From contig JAUJYZ010001478.1 of NCBI GenBank assembly GCA_033675265.1, forward strand, positions 154,864 through 218,863: DNA of 64,000 nt, read 5' to 3'. The translations under genes were made by a program, and so were the position numbers. This document shows, piece after piece, positions 35,301 to 44,903 of the stretch. This DNA is from Actinostola sp. cb2023 (lineage: Eukaryota; Cnidaria; Anthozoa; Actiniaria; Actinostolidae). Every line of letters starts with the position of its first letter. Position 1 is the first letter of the stretch. A model generated the notes under the pieces. The model was not told where the DNA came from, did not search any database, and worked only from the letters and a program-made list of their open reading frames with translations.

Positions 35301-38300
35301 CTAGAAGTACATACCTTATCAGTACTATCAATCATAACAGCAATCATGGTCAAGACCGTAACTAACCCCTCCCCCGTACGTAAGACTAGAAGTACATACC
35401 TTAAATATCAGTACTATCAATCATAACAGCAACCATGGTCAAGACCGTAACTAACCCCTCCCCCGTACGTAAGACTAGAAGTACATACCTTATCAGTACT
35501 ATCAATCATAACAGCAACCATGGTCAAGGCTGTAACTAACCCCTGCCCCGTACGTAAGACTAGAAGTACATACCTTATCAGTACTATCAATCATAACAGC
35601 AACCATGGTCAAGGCTGTAACTAACCCCTCCCCCGTACGTAAGACTAGAAGTACATACCTTATCAGTACTATCAATCATAACAGCAACCATGGTCAAGGC
35701 TGTAACTAACCCCTGCCCCGTACGTAACACTAGAAGTACATACCTTATCAGTACTATCAATCATAACAGCAACCATGGTCAAGGCTGTAACTAACCCCTG
35801 CCCCGTACGTAAGACTAGAAGTACATACCTTATCAGTACTATCAATCATAACAGCAACCATGGTCAAGGCTGTAACTAACCCCTCCCCCGTACGTAAGAC
35901 TAGAAGTACATACCTTATCAGTACTATCAATCATAACAGCAACCATGGTCAAGACCGTAACTAACCCCTCCCCCGTACGTAAGACTAGAAGTACATACCT
36001 TATCAGTACTATCAATCATAACAGCAACCATGGTCAAGGCTGTAACTAACATCATTGACGAACCTCCTCCCATTAACAATGATGCTCCATATATGGCATT
36101 TCTACTGTCGATTGGTTGGATATATAGCCAAACATACGCTGCAATGGCCATTAACGCTGCTATACAGTAAGCAACGTGGCTGTTCCAATAGGATGCGATC
36201 TTCTTTGCTACCAAGCTAAAGGCTGTAGAAGCCACTAGGACTAGTAGTGGGAAATAAGCGATAGCCTCCTGTAGAATATATATACACAGCACTCATGAAT
36301 ACTGAATAGTGTATCACTGCGCATTCCAAGATTAATATTGTATTTATTTAAAAAAATAAATAAATGGGGGGGGGGGGGGGGGGGGTATATTATGGTAACT
36401 GGTGTGTAATAAAAAACATGTTGGTTTAACCTGGTTTTGGCTTCTAAAAAGTCTCTTTATAGTTTATCACAACAACTTGAGCTGCAGTTAAGTATATCCT
36501 TGTAAACTACAGCACTCATTCATATCCATGTATACACAAGTACATAACTGAGTACATACTATTGGTTACTCGATATGTGTGGGAGTTTCTCTTCTTCTTT
36601 CCGATAGTTCGTTTAGCCCTCCGGAGAAGGCGTAATCTAAAGCATTTAGAGTTCTAACGACTACTAACTATGTTCATATTTTTGTACGAAACCCTCGTAA
36701 ATCCCGGCCATCGGGTTGTAATTCCGCGGGATGCGCGCGCATATATCCCAGAAAGTATCACACAATCATGTACTACAAGAGGGAAGCTTTTAATTCTGTT
36801 TTTTACCTTCTCGAAGTCCAGAGCTTCTTCCAGGTAGAAAGGAAAGTAGGCGCTTGATATGTTGACGACAATCCTTGAACACATGTAAACAAAACCAACC
36901 TGTCAAAGGCAAATAAGATAGAGTAATAAGATACTGTCTATTCGAACGCGTAAATACTCAAGGAGTGAGTGTACGCAAAATATAATCAAATCGGTCGCAC
37001 GACAAGTCGACTGCGTAATCTGTCAGAGGTAACCCCTTATTACCCTTCCGCCTTAATTACCCCTTAAAGTGCGACCTCGCCACCTTCCAAGAGGTCTGTC
37101 GACGGAATGGACGACAACGTACGTCAGAGAAACAATAGCCGCTAATTACAAAATTCAATAACTTCTTGTTGGAATCAGTATGAAATGAGCTCGATTTGGT
37201 CTTAACTTCAGGCGTTCTGTGCAAAGTTACAACGTGAAATGCCTATGTTTGACGACGCAAAGAGAACGAGAACGTCAGTTCGTTATTTGTACAGATACTA
37301 GTTGTTTTCAGTCAACCGGACCACAAAAAGACGATCGATGTCAATCATGAAAGGCGGCGCAAATTTAGTGAAAACACGGAAAAAGAAACGATTATGAAAA
37401 CAAAAAAACAACAAAATACTTTATTCGAACTTCGTCGTCCTCGACGTCGTCGTCCTGGTGCTTGAGGTCCCTACTATCCCCTCAGCAAATACAGTAACGA
37501 TTACTGACTATCTTAATTTGAGCTCCCTCGAACGAATTCTGAAAAGTGAAGCCAATGGAACTGTAATGTACCACCTCCTTCCTCCCCCCCTCCCCCCCCC
37601 GAGTCCCCACTATTGGACTCCAGACTATGTCCCCATGTAACCGAGTGTGTTAACATCACTAGATCACACGACAATAGTCCCTTTTCACGTTCACAGATCC
37701 CGTTGTAAAACCGCTGTACTTATTGACATCAGACGCATTTGTACAGGGTTAGCCTCGAGTCAGTGTAAATTATTCACAAATATCGACAAGAACACGAAAA
37801 TATGTTGACATGAAACAATAGAAACATTTTTGAATTGCACGGACTGTTTTCTGAATCGAGGCTAAGCCTGTACAAATGCGTCTTTTGTCAAGGACAGCGG
37901 TCATCTCTAGACAACGCGAAACTGGAGTATTAGGTGTCCTACCAAATAAAACTGTGGCGTCTTGAACCACCGTTTCATCTTCGTTTTAATACTGCTGCTA
38001 TTTCTGCTCGGGTGATTTTGTTGTTGTCCGTTTTGGACTGGTACTCGTGGAGCTGCTGGTATGGCCAGGCCATTTACTGGGCTTTTGTTTGGACAATGGT
38101 GTCCTGACTGGTTAGTGGGTGTGCCACTTGGTGTGACGTGAGGTATACCTTCGAGATCTGATTCTCGGTTGGCTGGATGTCGTTCTTGAGAATTCTCACG
38201 TTGAATGGGAGTGACAACAGCGTCTTGTTCTCTGTTTTGATTGCTATGTTCATCGTGTTGATAACCACGATTGATTGTAGATCCTGTGTGATTATCAAAC

Positions 38301-40809
38301 AACATGATCATAATCAACATGAGGTATTTTCTGGTGTTAGCTTGGCGAGTCAGTGTATAAATTATTCACTATTACCATGGAGAGGGAGGGGGGATGGGGG
38401 GAGGGGGGGGGGGGGGGGTAGTGGTAGTGGTTTGGTGGAGGTGACCGTCGGAAAACCTCGAAAAATACCCTTTAAAAAATACAAAACCGGAAACATACCT
38501 CATGGTCTAAAAATCACCCTTAGTTTCATACTCTAAAAAATACCAGTTCTTTTAAAAAAAATTGACGACCAAACGCCCCCAACCCCCTTCCCCCAAGGCC
38601 AACCCCCCCAACCCCCCCCCCCCCCACCCTCCTCCAAGCCCAACCCCTTCCCCGGATAGTACGTAATAGTAATGGTAATTACCATTGATTGATGCTCTTG
38701 GAAATGCTTGGTTTTGTTTGATTTTGTTTTCATTGACACCAGAATAGAATATGATGGTAAAAGTAAATCCCACACCAACGATTATGAACCCTAAATACTG
38801 GAAAAACAAACAACGTTAAGCTGAAGTTAGTTATCTCTAAGACATATACCCTCTAAACTGCGGGCCTCTTTATTTTCTATTTCCAAGGAATCGAGCGCCA
38901 ATCCCGCGAGTAGATAAACGTAGGGTCTTCCGTGTCTCGCAGTCTAGACAATCTCGGGGGACTGCTTATATAAGTCTAAGCCGGACACCATTCGAACTGA
39001 GATAGAGTTGACTGCATAGGGATCTAAGCTGGGATCAGCCCATGGACCGTTTTTGGAAAATTCGGATTCGGAGGGTGGGAGGGGGGAGGGGGTAAGGTTA
39101 CTAGGGATCCATCAGAAACCTTGAACAGGCGACGTCAGGCTTTGACGAGTGTCTGTCTAGAGAAAGTAAACTGTATGTTACCATGAATTCCTCGCCATCT
39201 TCTGATGAGAGTTTAATTCCGCTGCTTTTACCAAGAAGAAGCCAAAAGATTCCATACACAAGCATACCACTAATGAACGTCCATGCTGTCCTGTCAGTGA
39301 ACGATACTGTTAATCTCGTTTAGATATGGCCATATATCCCATAATCAGCGGTAATAACACAACTACAAAAATACTCGTTTCTGATTGGCCGATTGACTGT
39401 GGATTTTTTCTTAATACGCCGTGCAATTAATTAATTAATTAATTAATTGAACATTTATGTAATTTCAAAACTCATAGTACAAAATATGATTATCATGAAA
39501 ACCTTTGGAAATTTACGCTGGTAGGCCTATACCAACAAAGGTTTTCATACAAAATTTCGATTTTTGAAAATTCGTATCTTCGCAATTTGTGAAGCGATCT
39601 TTTCCAAACTTTACATTTTTACTCATTTCAACGAGCTCTTGCCAGCTGTGATAATCATTGTTTTGTCCTATATCTCCTATAAGTTTTGTAATAACACACC
39701 TACAAAAAAATACTCGTTTCTGATTGGCTGATTGACATGTGTTATTTTATTATTTGTGTTACGTTAATAATAATAATAATAATACATTTTATATAGCGCC
39801 ACTATCCATAACAATGATTGCGCTACGCGTGATTTGCTACTATGTAATGATTTTGTTTTGCTTTATAAAGAAACTCATATTTTTTGTAGGTGTGTTATTA
39901 ATAGGAAATACCACTTAGTTCTCGAAGAATTAATGAAAAATACCACTTGTATTTGCTACGCACTCGTGGAATTAAGCCACTTTCATCAAATACGCGTGGT
40001 ATTTTTCATTAATTCTTCTCGAACTGTGGTATTTCCTATACAAATTACATGATAAACCCTCATTCCCCAAGGCTGTGTGCATGTAGTTCTTCTACAGACC
40101 GAAGCCTCACATTGACGCACTAGTGGCGCTAACTCGTCAATGAATTAAATAATTGTTGCTCTCTGACGTCATGTATTTCAATCCCACAAAGGACGCTGGA
40201 ATGTTAGTGAAATGAGTTTCCATGGAAACTCAGCGAGGGTATTTGCAACCTGACGCCACAACCAAGGTAAATACTTTTTTGGGGTTATCAAATGTGATAA
40301 CCTCATATCACATCGTGTCGTCAACAAATTTGATAACTAGCTCCAGGCCTGTGACACATCGAGTCAACAAATCATATAATGACATTTTACATCCCTACAC
40401 CCCATTCTACCCCATCCCATCCCATTCTACCCCATTCTATCCCATCTCATCCCATTCTACCCCATCTCATCCCATTCTACCCCATCTCATCCCATTCTAT
40501 CCCATCTCATCCCATTCTACCCTATCTCATCCCATTCTACCCCATCCGATGCCATCCATTATTTTACTTTCACTCAGTTGTAAAACGCACTGAGATCAAT
40601 ACAGTCAACAGCAGCAACATATAAATCACAGTTACGTGCATATGTTCGCTTTTGTCTTTACTTTGGTTACAGACCGGTTCCATGGGGGGCTAGAGGAGAT
40701 CTCGCTGGATGACCCATTATACACGCTGGGTGCCACTGAACAACCCTCCCTCTCCGCACCGTTAGGAAGGCATTTTATTATTTAGTGCGTTTAATTAAGA
40801 ATGTTATTA

Positions 40810-40894
<85 letters not shown>

Positions 40895-43372
40895 TATATT
40901 ATTATGTAATAATACAGCCTTTTGCAAAAAATCTGTCGCGACCAAGTATATCAGTATATCAGTATATCACTATATACCCGAAGATTTATACTATCAAATG
41001 AATGTGAAAATAACGTTTGTGTGTAGCTTGTATCGTATTCATGGCTCTCCAATCCACGCTTGTACAGTCGACCATCTTGAAATGCGTGTACGGGTAGCGT
41101 GCGTGCGGAACTCACGCGGATATATAGTGATATACTGATATACTTGGTCGCGACATAATTTTTGCAAAAGGCTGTATAATAATATAATAATTATTATTAT
41201 ATTATAATAATAATTATAATTATTATCCCATCTATCCACTCCATCGCATCCCATCACATTATATCCCATTCAGCCATCCATCCATTCTATTCTATCCCAT
41301 CCCATCCCACCACATCCCATTCTATTCCATCCCATTCATCCATCCATCCCCTTCCATGCATGCATGCATGCATGCAATATTTTCAGTGAAATTCAAGAAA
41401 GGCTGATACTACGTAGAAATAAAAAGCTTAACACAACACCAACATGATAGAGCAAGAGAGAGAGCCAGGATCGGCAACCGTAGACAGCTGTTTCGTTCTT
41501 TTGGAACTCATCAGTACGGTGTAGCGAGAGCAACAAACACCAACTCAGAAAGCCAATGTATATTACTTGCGTGTCGACTCTGAAACTCAAACAGCTCAAA
41601 TTTAGAAACCTGCCCATTGGCTCACACCACAACACGTGCGGTAATATGGTTCAAAGGGCAAGAATCCAAAATATCATGTTGGTGTTGCGTTTAACCTAGG
41701 TGTGGATGGACAAAACCAATCCTACACGGAATGCATAGACAAACTATGCTAAAGAATTACAGCATAACGGATCTAAGAAGATCTACGGTCCAAAACATGA
41801 AAATATAAACTTGAAAGAGGGAACCGCTTGTGCTTATGTCGCTAGTGAGGACCAGGCTTATAAATTAGTTTTCTGTAGAGGGATGAATACTGAGAGGGGG
41901 AGGGGTGGTGATCCTGGTCCCATACATTTGTCGACCTTCGCCACGTGTTCACGTGCTACTAGAGATATTAATATTTTAAATATCTCTAGTAGCACGTGAA
42001 CACGTGGCCGAGGTCAAATGTATGGGACCAGGATCACCATGCACCCCTCCCCCTCTCACTATCCATCCCTCTACTGAAAACTTTCAAGAGTCCAGACTCG
42101 ATTTTCCTTTGAAATCTACATAGATCACGTATTCCGTTGTTTTCGATTTTCGTTGTTTCGCATTGTTTCGTTAATTCGGGGGATTTTCACGATCTTCGCT
42201 CATGCTCATGCTCACGACATTTGTGGTATCACAATGTCAATCATGGAGGAAATCGTCTCAAGTATTATAGGGTCACTATCTCCATTATGGGAGATATATC
42301 TTGTTACTTGCGATCTTGGGGATTCCGTCAATATTATGTTCAAATTTATGTTACGAAGTGTTTGCATGATATTCTGATAATCATCCGTTTCGTGGTTACC
42401 GTGCGAGCCGGATGTCCTTTAAGGCATCCCTCTTAAAACTCCTCAGACGAGAAGGATAGAGCAAGCGTTGCTGCCTTCGCCTTCGCAAGGAGAAGTATTC
42501 TAGTGACTTTCGCGTTGCATATATACGTAATGGCATGTGATGCAGAGTCTTATATAGAGCAAGCGTTGCTGCCTTCGCAAGGAGAAGTATTCTAGTGACT
42601 GTCGCGTTGCATACGTAATAACATGTGATGCAGAGTCTTATATAGCGCATTTCACATATTGTTTCAATGCGTTTTACATGTGTCAATTGTTCGTTGTTCG
42701 CGTAACGTAACGCGCGTAACGTAACGCACAGCGTGGCGTAACGTAATGTATTTACCTCATGGAGTTTAACTTCACGTGATGGCTTGGTTTCCTGGCGATG
42801 TCAGGAAGAAGAGCCAAATGACTGATTTGCACGGCAGCAAATCCAAAATGAATAGCGATAACGACGATAGAATAGTACACTACGGCTACCGACTCACGAC
42901 GGGTACCCGGCAAGATCCCATAACATGGCAGACACGGTACGAAAAGAAACGGCGAGAAACACAAGAGTATCATTACGCCAAATATGTGCCACGATTTTCT
43001 CTTTCCAAACCTTGCAAGTCCTGGGAACTCGTAGCGATCGCACAGGTACCCTAGCAGCGGGCTGAGAACCCCATCGGTAACCTGTGCGACAAGGAAGATT
43101 GTACCAGTGCTTTGGTTCTGTAGGCCGACCACCTTAGTAAGAAATAACAACAGATAACTTAGCGCTGCAAACGCTTGTAGATCGTTTTGAACGTGGCCCA
43201 CAGAGAAGCATAATTCCTGCTTGGTCGATAAACTGTCTGTCTCGTGATCGCGTGCAGTGGTGTCTTCCTCGGCGGACAAATCTTCAAAATGGTTTTCCTT
43301 CTGATGATGTTCCTCCATGTTTTTGGCCTTTAGCGTCATAATGCAACGTTTATACGCGGTGGTGGTTGACAT
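23216..43372 (-). CDS. MFSD12: MFSD12-like major facilitator transporter, 8 exons
   Basis: Exons on the minus strand: 43372-42756, 39290-39182, 38797-38683, 38283-37943, 36899-36807, 36268-35999, 31490-31396 and 23331-23216. All seven junctions are GT-AG with matching phases (2,0,1,0,0,0,2). The product is about 585 residues. It follows the order of animal MFSD12: an N-terminal GHVQNDLQAF segment, DGVLSPLLGYLCDR with GKRKSWH (the loop 2-3 motif), QISHLALLPDI, FYL plus VGFVYMCSRIVVNISSAYF, then TTGAFVYGFMSLTDKIANG, and a last helix in exon 8. MFSD12 relatives sit in lysosome-related organelle membranes; vertebrate MFSD12 is linked to cysteine import and pigmentation. Substrate here is inferred. 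The loop encoded by exon 4 is longer than usual and rich in Q, N, S and H. After exon 8, GTGAGT could splice to an unseen exon; otherwise translation reads on to a stop at 23091. Confidence 0.9.
23368..23793. mobile_element. MITE carrying a retroposon-like 3' tail
   Basis: Inverted repeats of about 40 bp ('ggcaaatgttggaagactgg' and its inverse) bound the segment. Inside, 'aataataataatctttattt' near 23421 reads on the minus strand as AATAAAGATTATTATT, a typical retroposon tail. It starts 36 bp upstream of exon 8. Confidence 0.7.
24075..24141 (-). repeat. Split direct repeat B2
   Basis: 67 bp identical to 24309-24375, from 'atagtaatatatcc' to 'gcgagatccgc'. It is the 3' terminus of the element. 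Confidence 0.9.
24212..24313 (-). repeat. Split direct repeat A2
   Basis: Matches A1 (31280-31370) apart from an 11-bp indel and one substitution. It overlaps B1 by 'atagt', the sequence found at both outer termini, as expected if the element ends joined in a circular intermediate. Confidence 0.9.
24309..24375 (-). repeat. Split direct repeat B1
   Basis: Identical to B2 (24075-24141). It lies between the recombinase gene and A2. Confidence 0.9.
24705..25978 (-). pseudogene. Tyrosine recombinase of the retrotransposon, two frameshifts
   Basis: The open frame follows an acceptor-like GGCTCCATAG at 25979. It opens with a zinc ribbon, RCGACLYPNDSDANFCQACG (C-x2-C-x11-C-x2-C). The catalytic core shows the first Arg in FFTGDRASDLGRL, a Lys in FGKTVTKG and the His/Arg box PHSFRTG. 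A one-base slip in a T-rich tract near 25055-25070 breaks the frame, and a second near 24880 separates the H-x-x-R box from the nucleophile. The tyrosine (AEHYTR, codon 24834-24836) sits in a third frame that runs on to a stop at 24705. The enzyme would insert circular DNA copies into the genome. Motifs are intact but this copy should not make the full protein. Confidence 0.88.
26010..27088 (-). CDS. Retrotransposon RNase H and C-terminal pol domain
   Basis: After the insert, coding resumes with LQRFAGK, the usual link from RT to RNase H. RNase H residues are VFCDASKMAWGG (first Asp), INVLEALALWRVL (Glu), VFTDSKTVQ (second Asp) and NPADGPSR (last Asp), all four present. About 150 further residues follow, including FDLMALDSNCRRD and VFPPFVLLGPLL, the conserved region after RNase H in DIRS-order elements, which in some carries a methyltransferase-like domain. 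That identity is uncertain here. The frame matches the RT frame exactly when the insert and one copy of its CG target are ignored. Confidence 0.9.
27089..28140. mobile_element. Inverted-repeat transposon inserted in pol, CG target duplication
   Basis: Terminal repeats run about 300 bp with mismatches, starting GGGCCAACCACCCCC. Both arms share 'tgacgtcattatg', 'ttcatttatgtagcg' and 'aaccgttt' phrases. The dinucleotide CG flanks both sides (27087-27088, 28141-28142), and removing the element plus one CG restores the pol frame. There is no transposase. The CG duplication is deduced from frame continuity. Confidence 0.82.
28120..29253 (-). CDS. Retrotransposon reverse transcriptase (5' part of pol)
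   Basis: The open frame begins after an acceptor-like CTTTATCTTTACTAG at 29254, so translation may start by splicing; no good ATG opens it. Palm motifs are visible: FDDKSGYQHVRLHPD (first catalytic Asp), LPFGWKASAYLYH, and SQYIDDRHVG with the YIDD catalytic pair. The frame ends artificially where a 1.05-kb transposon enters (28140); the RNase H part continues on the far side at 27088. The polymerase would copy the element RNA. The motif order and the absence of an integrase are typical of DIRS-order elements. Confidence 0.9.
29544..31223 (-). CDS. Retrotransposon gag-like protein, spliced, with CCHC knuckle
   Basis: Exon 1 is 31223-31050 (58 codons, starting MAARNVLPPAV and rich in A, P, Q, D and V). 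Exon 2 is 30083-29544, opening PQDRFAALEEKM. The donor GAG|GTATAG and acceptor CTTGTTCCTAG are both phase 0, and without splicing exon 1 stops at once. The predicted protein is 237 residues: an alanine/proline/glutamine-rich N-terminus, a helical, coiled-coil-like middle, a glycine/serine/arginine-rich linker, and a C-terminal zinc knuckle CFACHGLGHFARDC (C-x2-C-x4-H-x4-C). It would bind element RNA in particles. The 966-bp intron is largely a tandem array (30420-30930). Confidence 0.82.
30420..30930 (-). repeat. Tandem array inside the gag intron
   Basis: About eight units of some 61 bp contain 'ctcatgcacggccgaactcc'. Two subtypes ('ataactccataaacagtg' and 'ataaactcaataaacattg') partly alternate, giving a higher-order unit of about 122 bp. 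Confidence 0.85.
31280..31370 (-). repeat. Split direct repeat A1
   Basis: The 5' terminal repeat of the retrotransposon, matching A2. The gag start codon lies 57 bp inside it. Confidence 0.9.
31396..31490 (-). CDS. MFSD12: MFSD12-like exon 7
   Basis: Acceptor GTTTTTCTAG, donor GAAAA|GTAGGT. It encodes TTGAFVYGFMSLTDKIANG, the most family-like stretch in the window. The reading frame would stop at TAG immediately if the donor were not used. The phase-2 end fits exon 8. Confidence 0.87.
31578..32204. mobile_element. TTAA-flanked transposon, GGACGTTCGCG termini
   Basis: Termini GGACGTTCGCG and CGCGAACGTCC are flanked by TTAA at 31574-31577 and 32205-32208. TTAA targets fit piggyBac or Kolobok groups. 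The interior contains two 'aaaatgggggtcaccga'-like phrases (31672, 32070), also found at 48765. It lies in intron 6 of the MFSD12-like gene. Confidence 0.8.
32507..33910. mobile_element. 1.4-kb foldback transposon
   Basis: Two arms of nearly 700 bp are inverted complements (TCGGGCACAAATGACCCC at both ends) around a loop of about 40 bp near 33200-33240. CG dinucleotides border both ends, as for 27089-28140, and both elements are rich in TGACGTCA. No ORF of interest. It lies in intron 6 of the MFSD12-like gene. Confidence 0.85.
33945..36045 (-). repeat. 85-bp tandem array copying an exon end and splice donor
   Basis: About 25 head-to-tail units. On the minus strand each unit contains the coding tail of MFSD12-like exon 6 (ending ...MIDSTDK), the donor AAG|GTATGT and then about 35 bp of intron with 'acgtacgggggagggg'. 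The exon-proximal unit is part of real exon 6. Units are nearly identical except the distal two or three. The last (33950-34010) is the most diverged but still reads as an exon tail with a donor-like site. Confidence 0.93.
35999..36268 (-). CDS. MFSD12: MFSD12-like exon 6 (its 3' end is tandemly repeated downstream)
   Basis: Acceptor TATTCTACAG; the first available donor is GATAAG|GTATGT. It encodes 90 codons spanning three to four helices and ends with LTMVAVMIDSTDK. The last 45-50 nt plus the donor and first intron bases form the unit amplified at 33945-36045. Only the first donor keeps the frame: reading past it meets a stop in the second unit. Confidence 0.88.
36807..36899 (-). CDS. MFSD12: MFSD12-like exon 5
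   Basis: Acceptor TTTGACAG, donor GAGAAG|GTAAAA. It encodes VGFVYMCSRIVVNISSAYF plus a short loop, 31 codons. Confidence 0.9.
37730..37883. mobile_element. MITE in intron 4 of the MFSD12-like gene
   Basis: 'agacgcatttgtacaggg' and 'cctgtacaaatgcgtct' form the ends of an imperfect inverted repeat. Confidence 0.75.
37943..38283 (-). CDS. MFSD12: MFSD12-like exon 4 (central loop)
   Basis: Acceptor GATAATCACACAG, donor TTG|GTAGGA. It encodes about 100 polar residues rich in N, Q, H and S, then MKRWFKTPQFYL, which matches the start of the second transporter half in MFSD12. Confidence 0.87.
38380..38650. repeat. G-run and C-run tracts in intron 3
   Basis: 38380-38420 is nearly all G on the plus strand and 38574-38650 nearly all C. 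Together they could pair or form quadruplexes. Open frames here are composition artefacts. Another G20 tract is at 36367-36386. Confidence 0.85.
38683..38797 (-). CDS. MFSD12: MFSD12-like exon 3
   Basis: Acceptor TTTGTTTTTCCAG, donor AATG|GTAATT. It encodes YLGFIIVGVGFTFTIIFYSG, a transmembrane helix, then a polar stretch. Confidence 0.88.
39182..39290 (-). CDS. MFSD12: MFSD12-like exon 2
   Basis: Acceptor CACTGACAG, donor ATG|GTAACA. It encodes TAWTFISGMLVYGIFWLLLG, a transmembrane helix, then a polar loop. Confidence 0.88.
39902..40038. repeat. Hairpin in intron 1
   Basis: Arms of about 44 bp ('taggaaataccactt...' and 'gtggtatttcct') pair. Nearby 'aataacacacctacaaaaa' (39690) and its inverse (39883) suggest a slightly larger element. 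Confidence 0.75.
40396..40555 (+). repeat. CCCAT-rich minisatellite
   Basis: Repeats of 'cccatctcatcccattctac'. A related, more degenerate tract lies at 41224-41345 beyond the (ATT)n and hairpin. Confidence 0.9.
40801..40893 (+). repeat. (ATT)n microsatellite
   Basis: About 30 ATT units, directly followed by an AT-rich hairpin element. Confidence 0.95.
40913..41176. mobile_element. Hairpin MITE
   Basis: 'tacagccttttgcaaaaaa' and 'ttttgcaaaaggctgta' are the ends. The inverted homology continues through 'gtcgcgaccaagtatatcag'. Confidence 0.85.
41867..42082. mobile_element. Hairpin MITE with long near-perfect arms
   Basis: Arms of about 105 bp meet at 'atattaatattttaaatat'. It ends with 'agttttctgtagagggat' and its inverse, and includes 'cacgtgttcacgtg'. 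Confidence 0.9.
42456..42645 (+). repeat. Tandem duplication of about 98 bp
   Basis: Two copies of the segment beginning 'tagagcaagcgttgctgcct'; the first has two small insertions. It lies in intron 1 just after exon 1. Confidence 0.9.
42756..43372 (-). CDS. MFSD12: MFSD12-like exon 1
   Basis: It runs from the first in-frame ATG at 43372 (another ATG lies 22 codons further) to the donor ATGAG|GTAAAT. It encodes an acidic N-terminal tail, then the first transmembrane helices with GHVQNDLQAF and DGVLSPLLGYLCDR. It ends in phase 2. Confidence 0.9.
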
Positions 43373-43676
43373 TTGTAGTGAGTACAATTAAATAATACGA
43401 GTCAGCCGTTGAGGCCAGAGGTCCTTGCAAGACAGACGTTCAGGAAAGACAATAGGCTCTGAGCATGCGCAGTGCCGTCTTTTCCTTTACGATTCAAATA
43501 TCTTTGACATGTGTTGACATTCTTGATTATATAGGAGGACATAGTCGAAATGTACTAAATGTAAACAATGTCGCATTCCTACCAGCCCGTTAAGTGAACG
43601 GTCAATTTTACGTCAACATTGTTTGAACAAAGTGACTCGAGAAATTGCCTCCTCGAAACTACTGATGACGTCACGT

Positions 43677-43735
43677 TTATTACTCGGGTACTGCCGGAGG
43701 AAGCCCGAGTTATAAAATGGCTCTTTAAAAAAAAA
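43677..43735 (+). mobile_element. Fragment of the terminal-hairpin element (5' end only)
   Basis: Starts ATTACTCGGGTACTGCCGG and continues GCCCGAGTTATAAAATGG, the 5' stem-loop of the M family. The rest is missing or replaced. Confidence 0.65.
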
Positions 43736-43865
43736 AGTAAATGTTTTAATTACTGCGCGTTCGGCTGTAGTCAAAAGACTCAAAAGTCACTCCAGTTTGT
43801 TGACATGGTTTAAAACCCAAAACCGGCCAGAATTTTCCCTACAAACTGAACGGTATTTTATCGTT

Positions 43866-44695
43866 AACAAGACGCTCAATGAGCGTTCACTCGGGCATTG
43901 TGAAAAGGAAAATGTCAGTTGTTCGAGGAAGTACTTGAAAATGAATGCCAGTTGGTTGAAGAACAAGGACAATGTCAGCTGCGCGAGGAGAGACCTGACA
44001 ATGACTGACAGTTGCGTGACGAGGGAGACTATGTATATACATGTATGTGTCGAGTTCATTTGATTTGCCTTTGAGTTCATTTGATTACCTTTTGACTTTG
44101 AGTTCAATTGATTTGATTTTGATGAGTTTGTGTAAAGGCCCCCTCTCTAGCTTCAGATCCCGAAACGTCGAGTTTGGAATCGAGTTCGGGTTCGAGTTAC
44201 GGTTCGAACGTCGAATAAAACAAGGACATCTTCTTCAATACAATATAATTTCTCTGACGTCATGACAATCAGTGACAGTTGAGTGACGAGGGAGACTATT
44301 AGTCCGGTGAGTACGAACATGATACGTCTTGAGGTTGCATAGGTCAGATGGTTCCGATAACGGCCTCAGGTTTGTTTAAAAAACAAAATATTTTAAGCGA
44401 GCTTCTATAGTCCTTTTACCACTTCTAGTCATTGAACGATGAACTAGAATCCTGACCTTTTAATAGCTTGAAGATCTACAGCTGCTTTCAAAACTAAGAT
44501 TCAAAATCTACTTGAGTCCTGTTTCTCGTTTATCTTTTCAAATCTGCTGAGTAATCTTGAAACTCCGGATACGATTAAATACCTCGCATACTCGTCATTT
44601 TGGAGCCGAACAAAACTACTACTACTACTACTACTACTACTACCGAAATCCGCATTTTCTAACTCGGGCGGCCTGCGGCCTGGGCCCGAGTAATT
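43866..44695 (-). mobile_element. Terminal-hairpin element, copy M2
   Basis: Same layout as 14201-15366: a 5' stem-loop (44662-44691), (TAG)9-10, and a terminal palindrome CGCTCATTGAGCG then TCTTGTT. It is near-identical to M3 (47427-48257) in opposite orientation. Confidence 0.82.
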
Positions 44696-44903
44696 AACAA
44701 TGCCTTTGAAGCAGTATTTTTTTTAATGGAATCAGATGTTTTCGATTTGTCATCTGATTGGTTAATGAACGTCACGTGACTTGGGTTCGAATAAACACAC
44801 ATACGGTACGTCACTTCAGTTCGAGCTGGAGAACTACTTGGGGAGGGGAGGGAAGGGTATCGGTCGTTTCCGGCTGTTCAGTTTCGGTTTCATTGGGTAT
44901 TCT

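Noticed and set aside
44041..44265. 74-codon frame identical to one at 47858-48082
   Set aside because: The identity comes from two copies of the same non-coding terminal-hairpin element, not a conserved protein.
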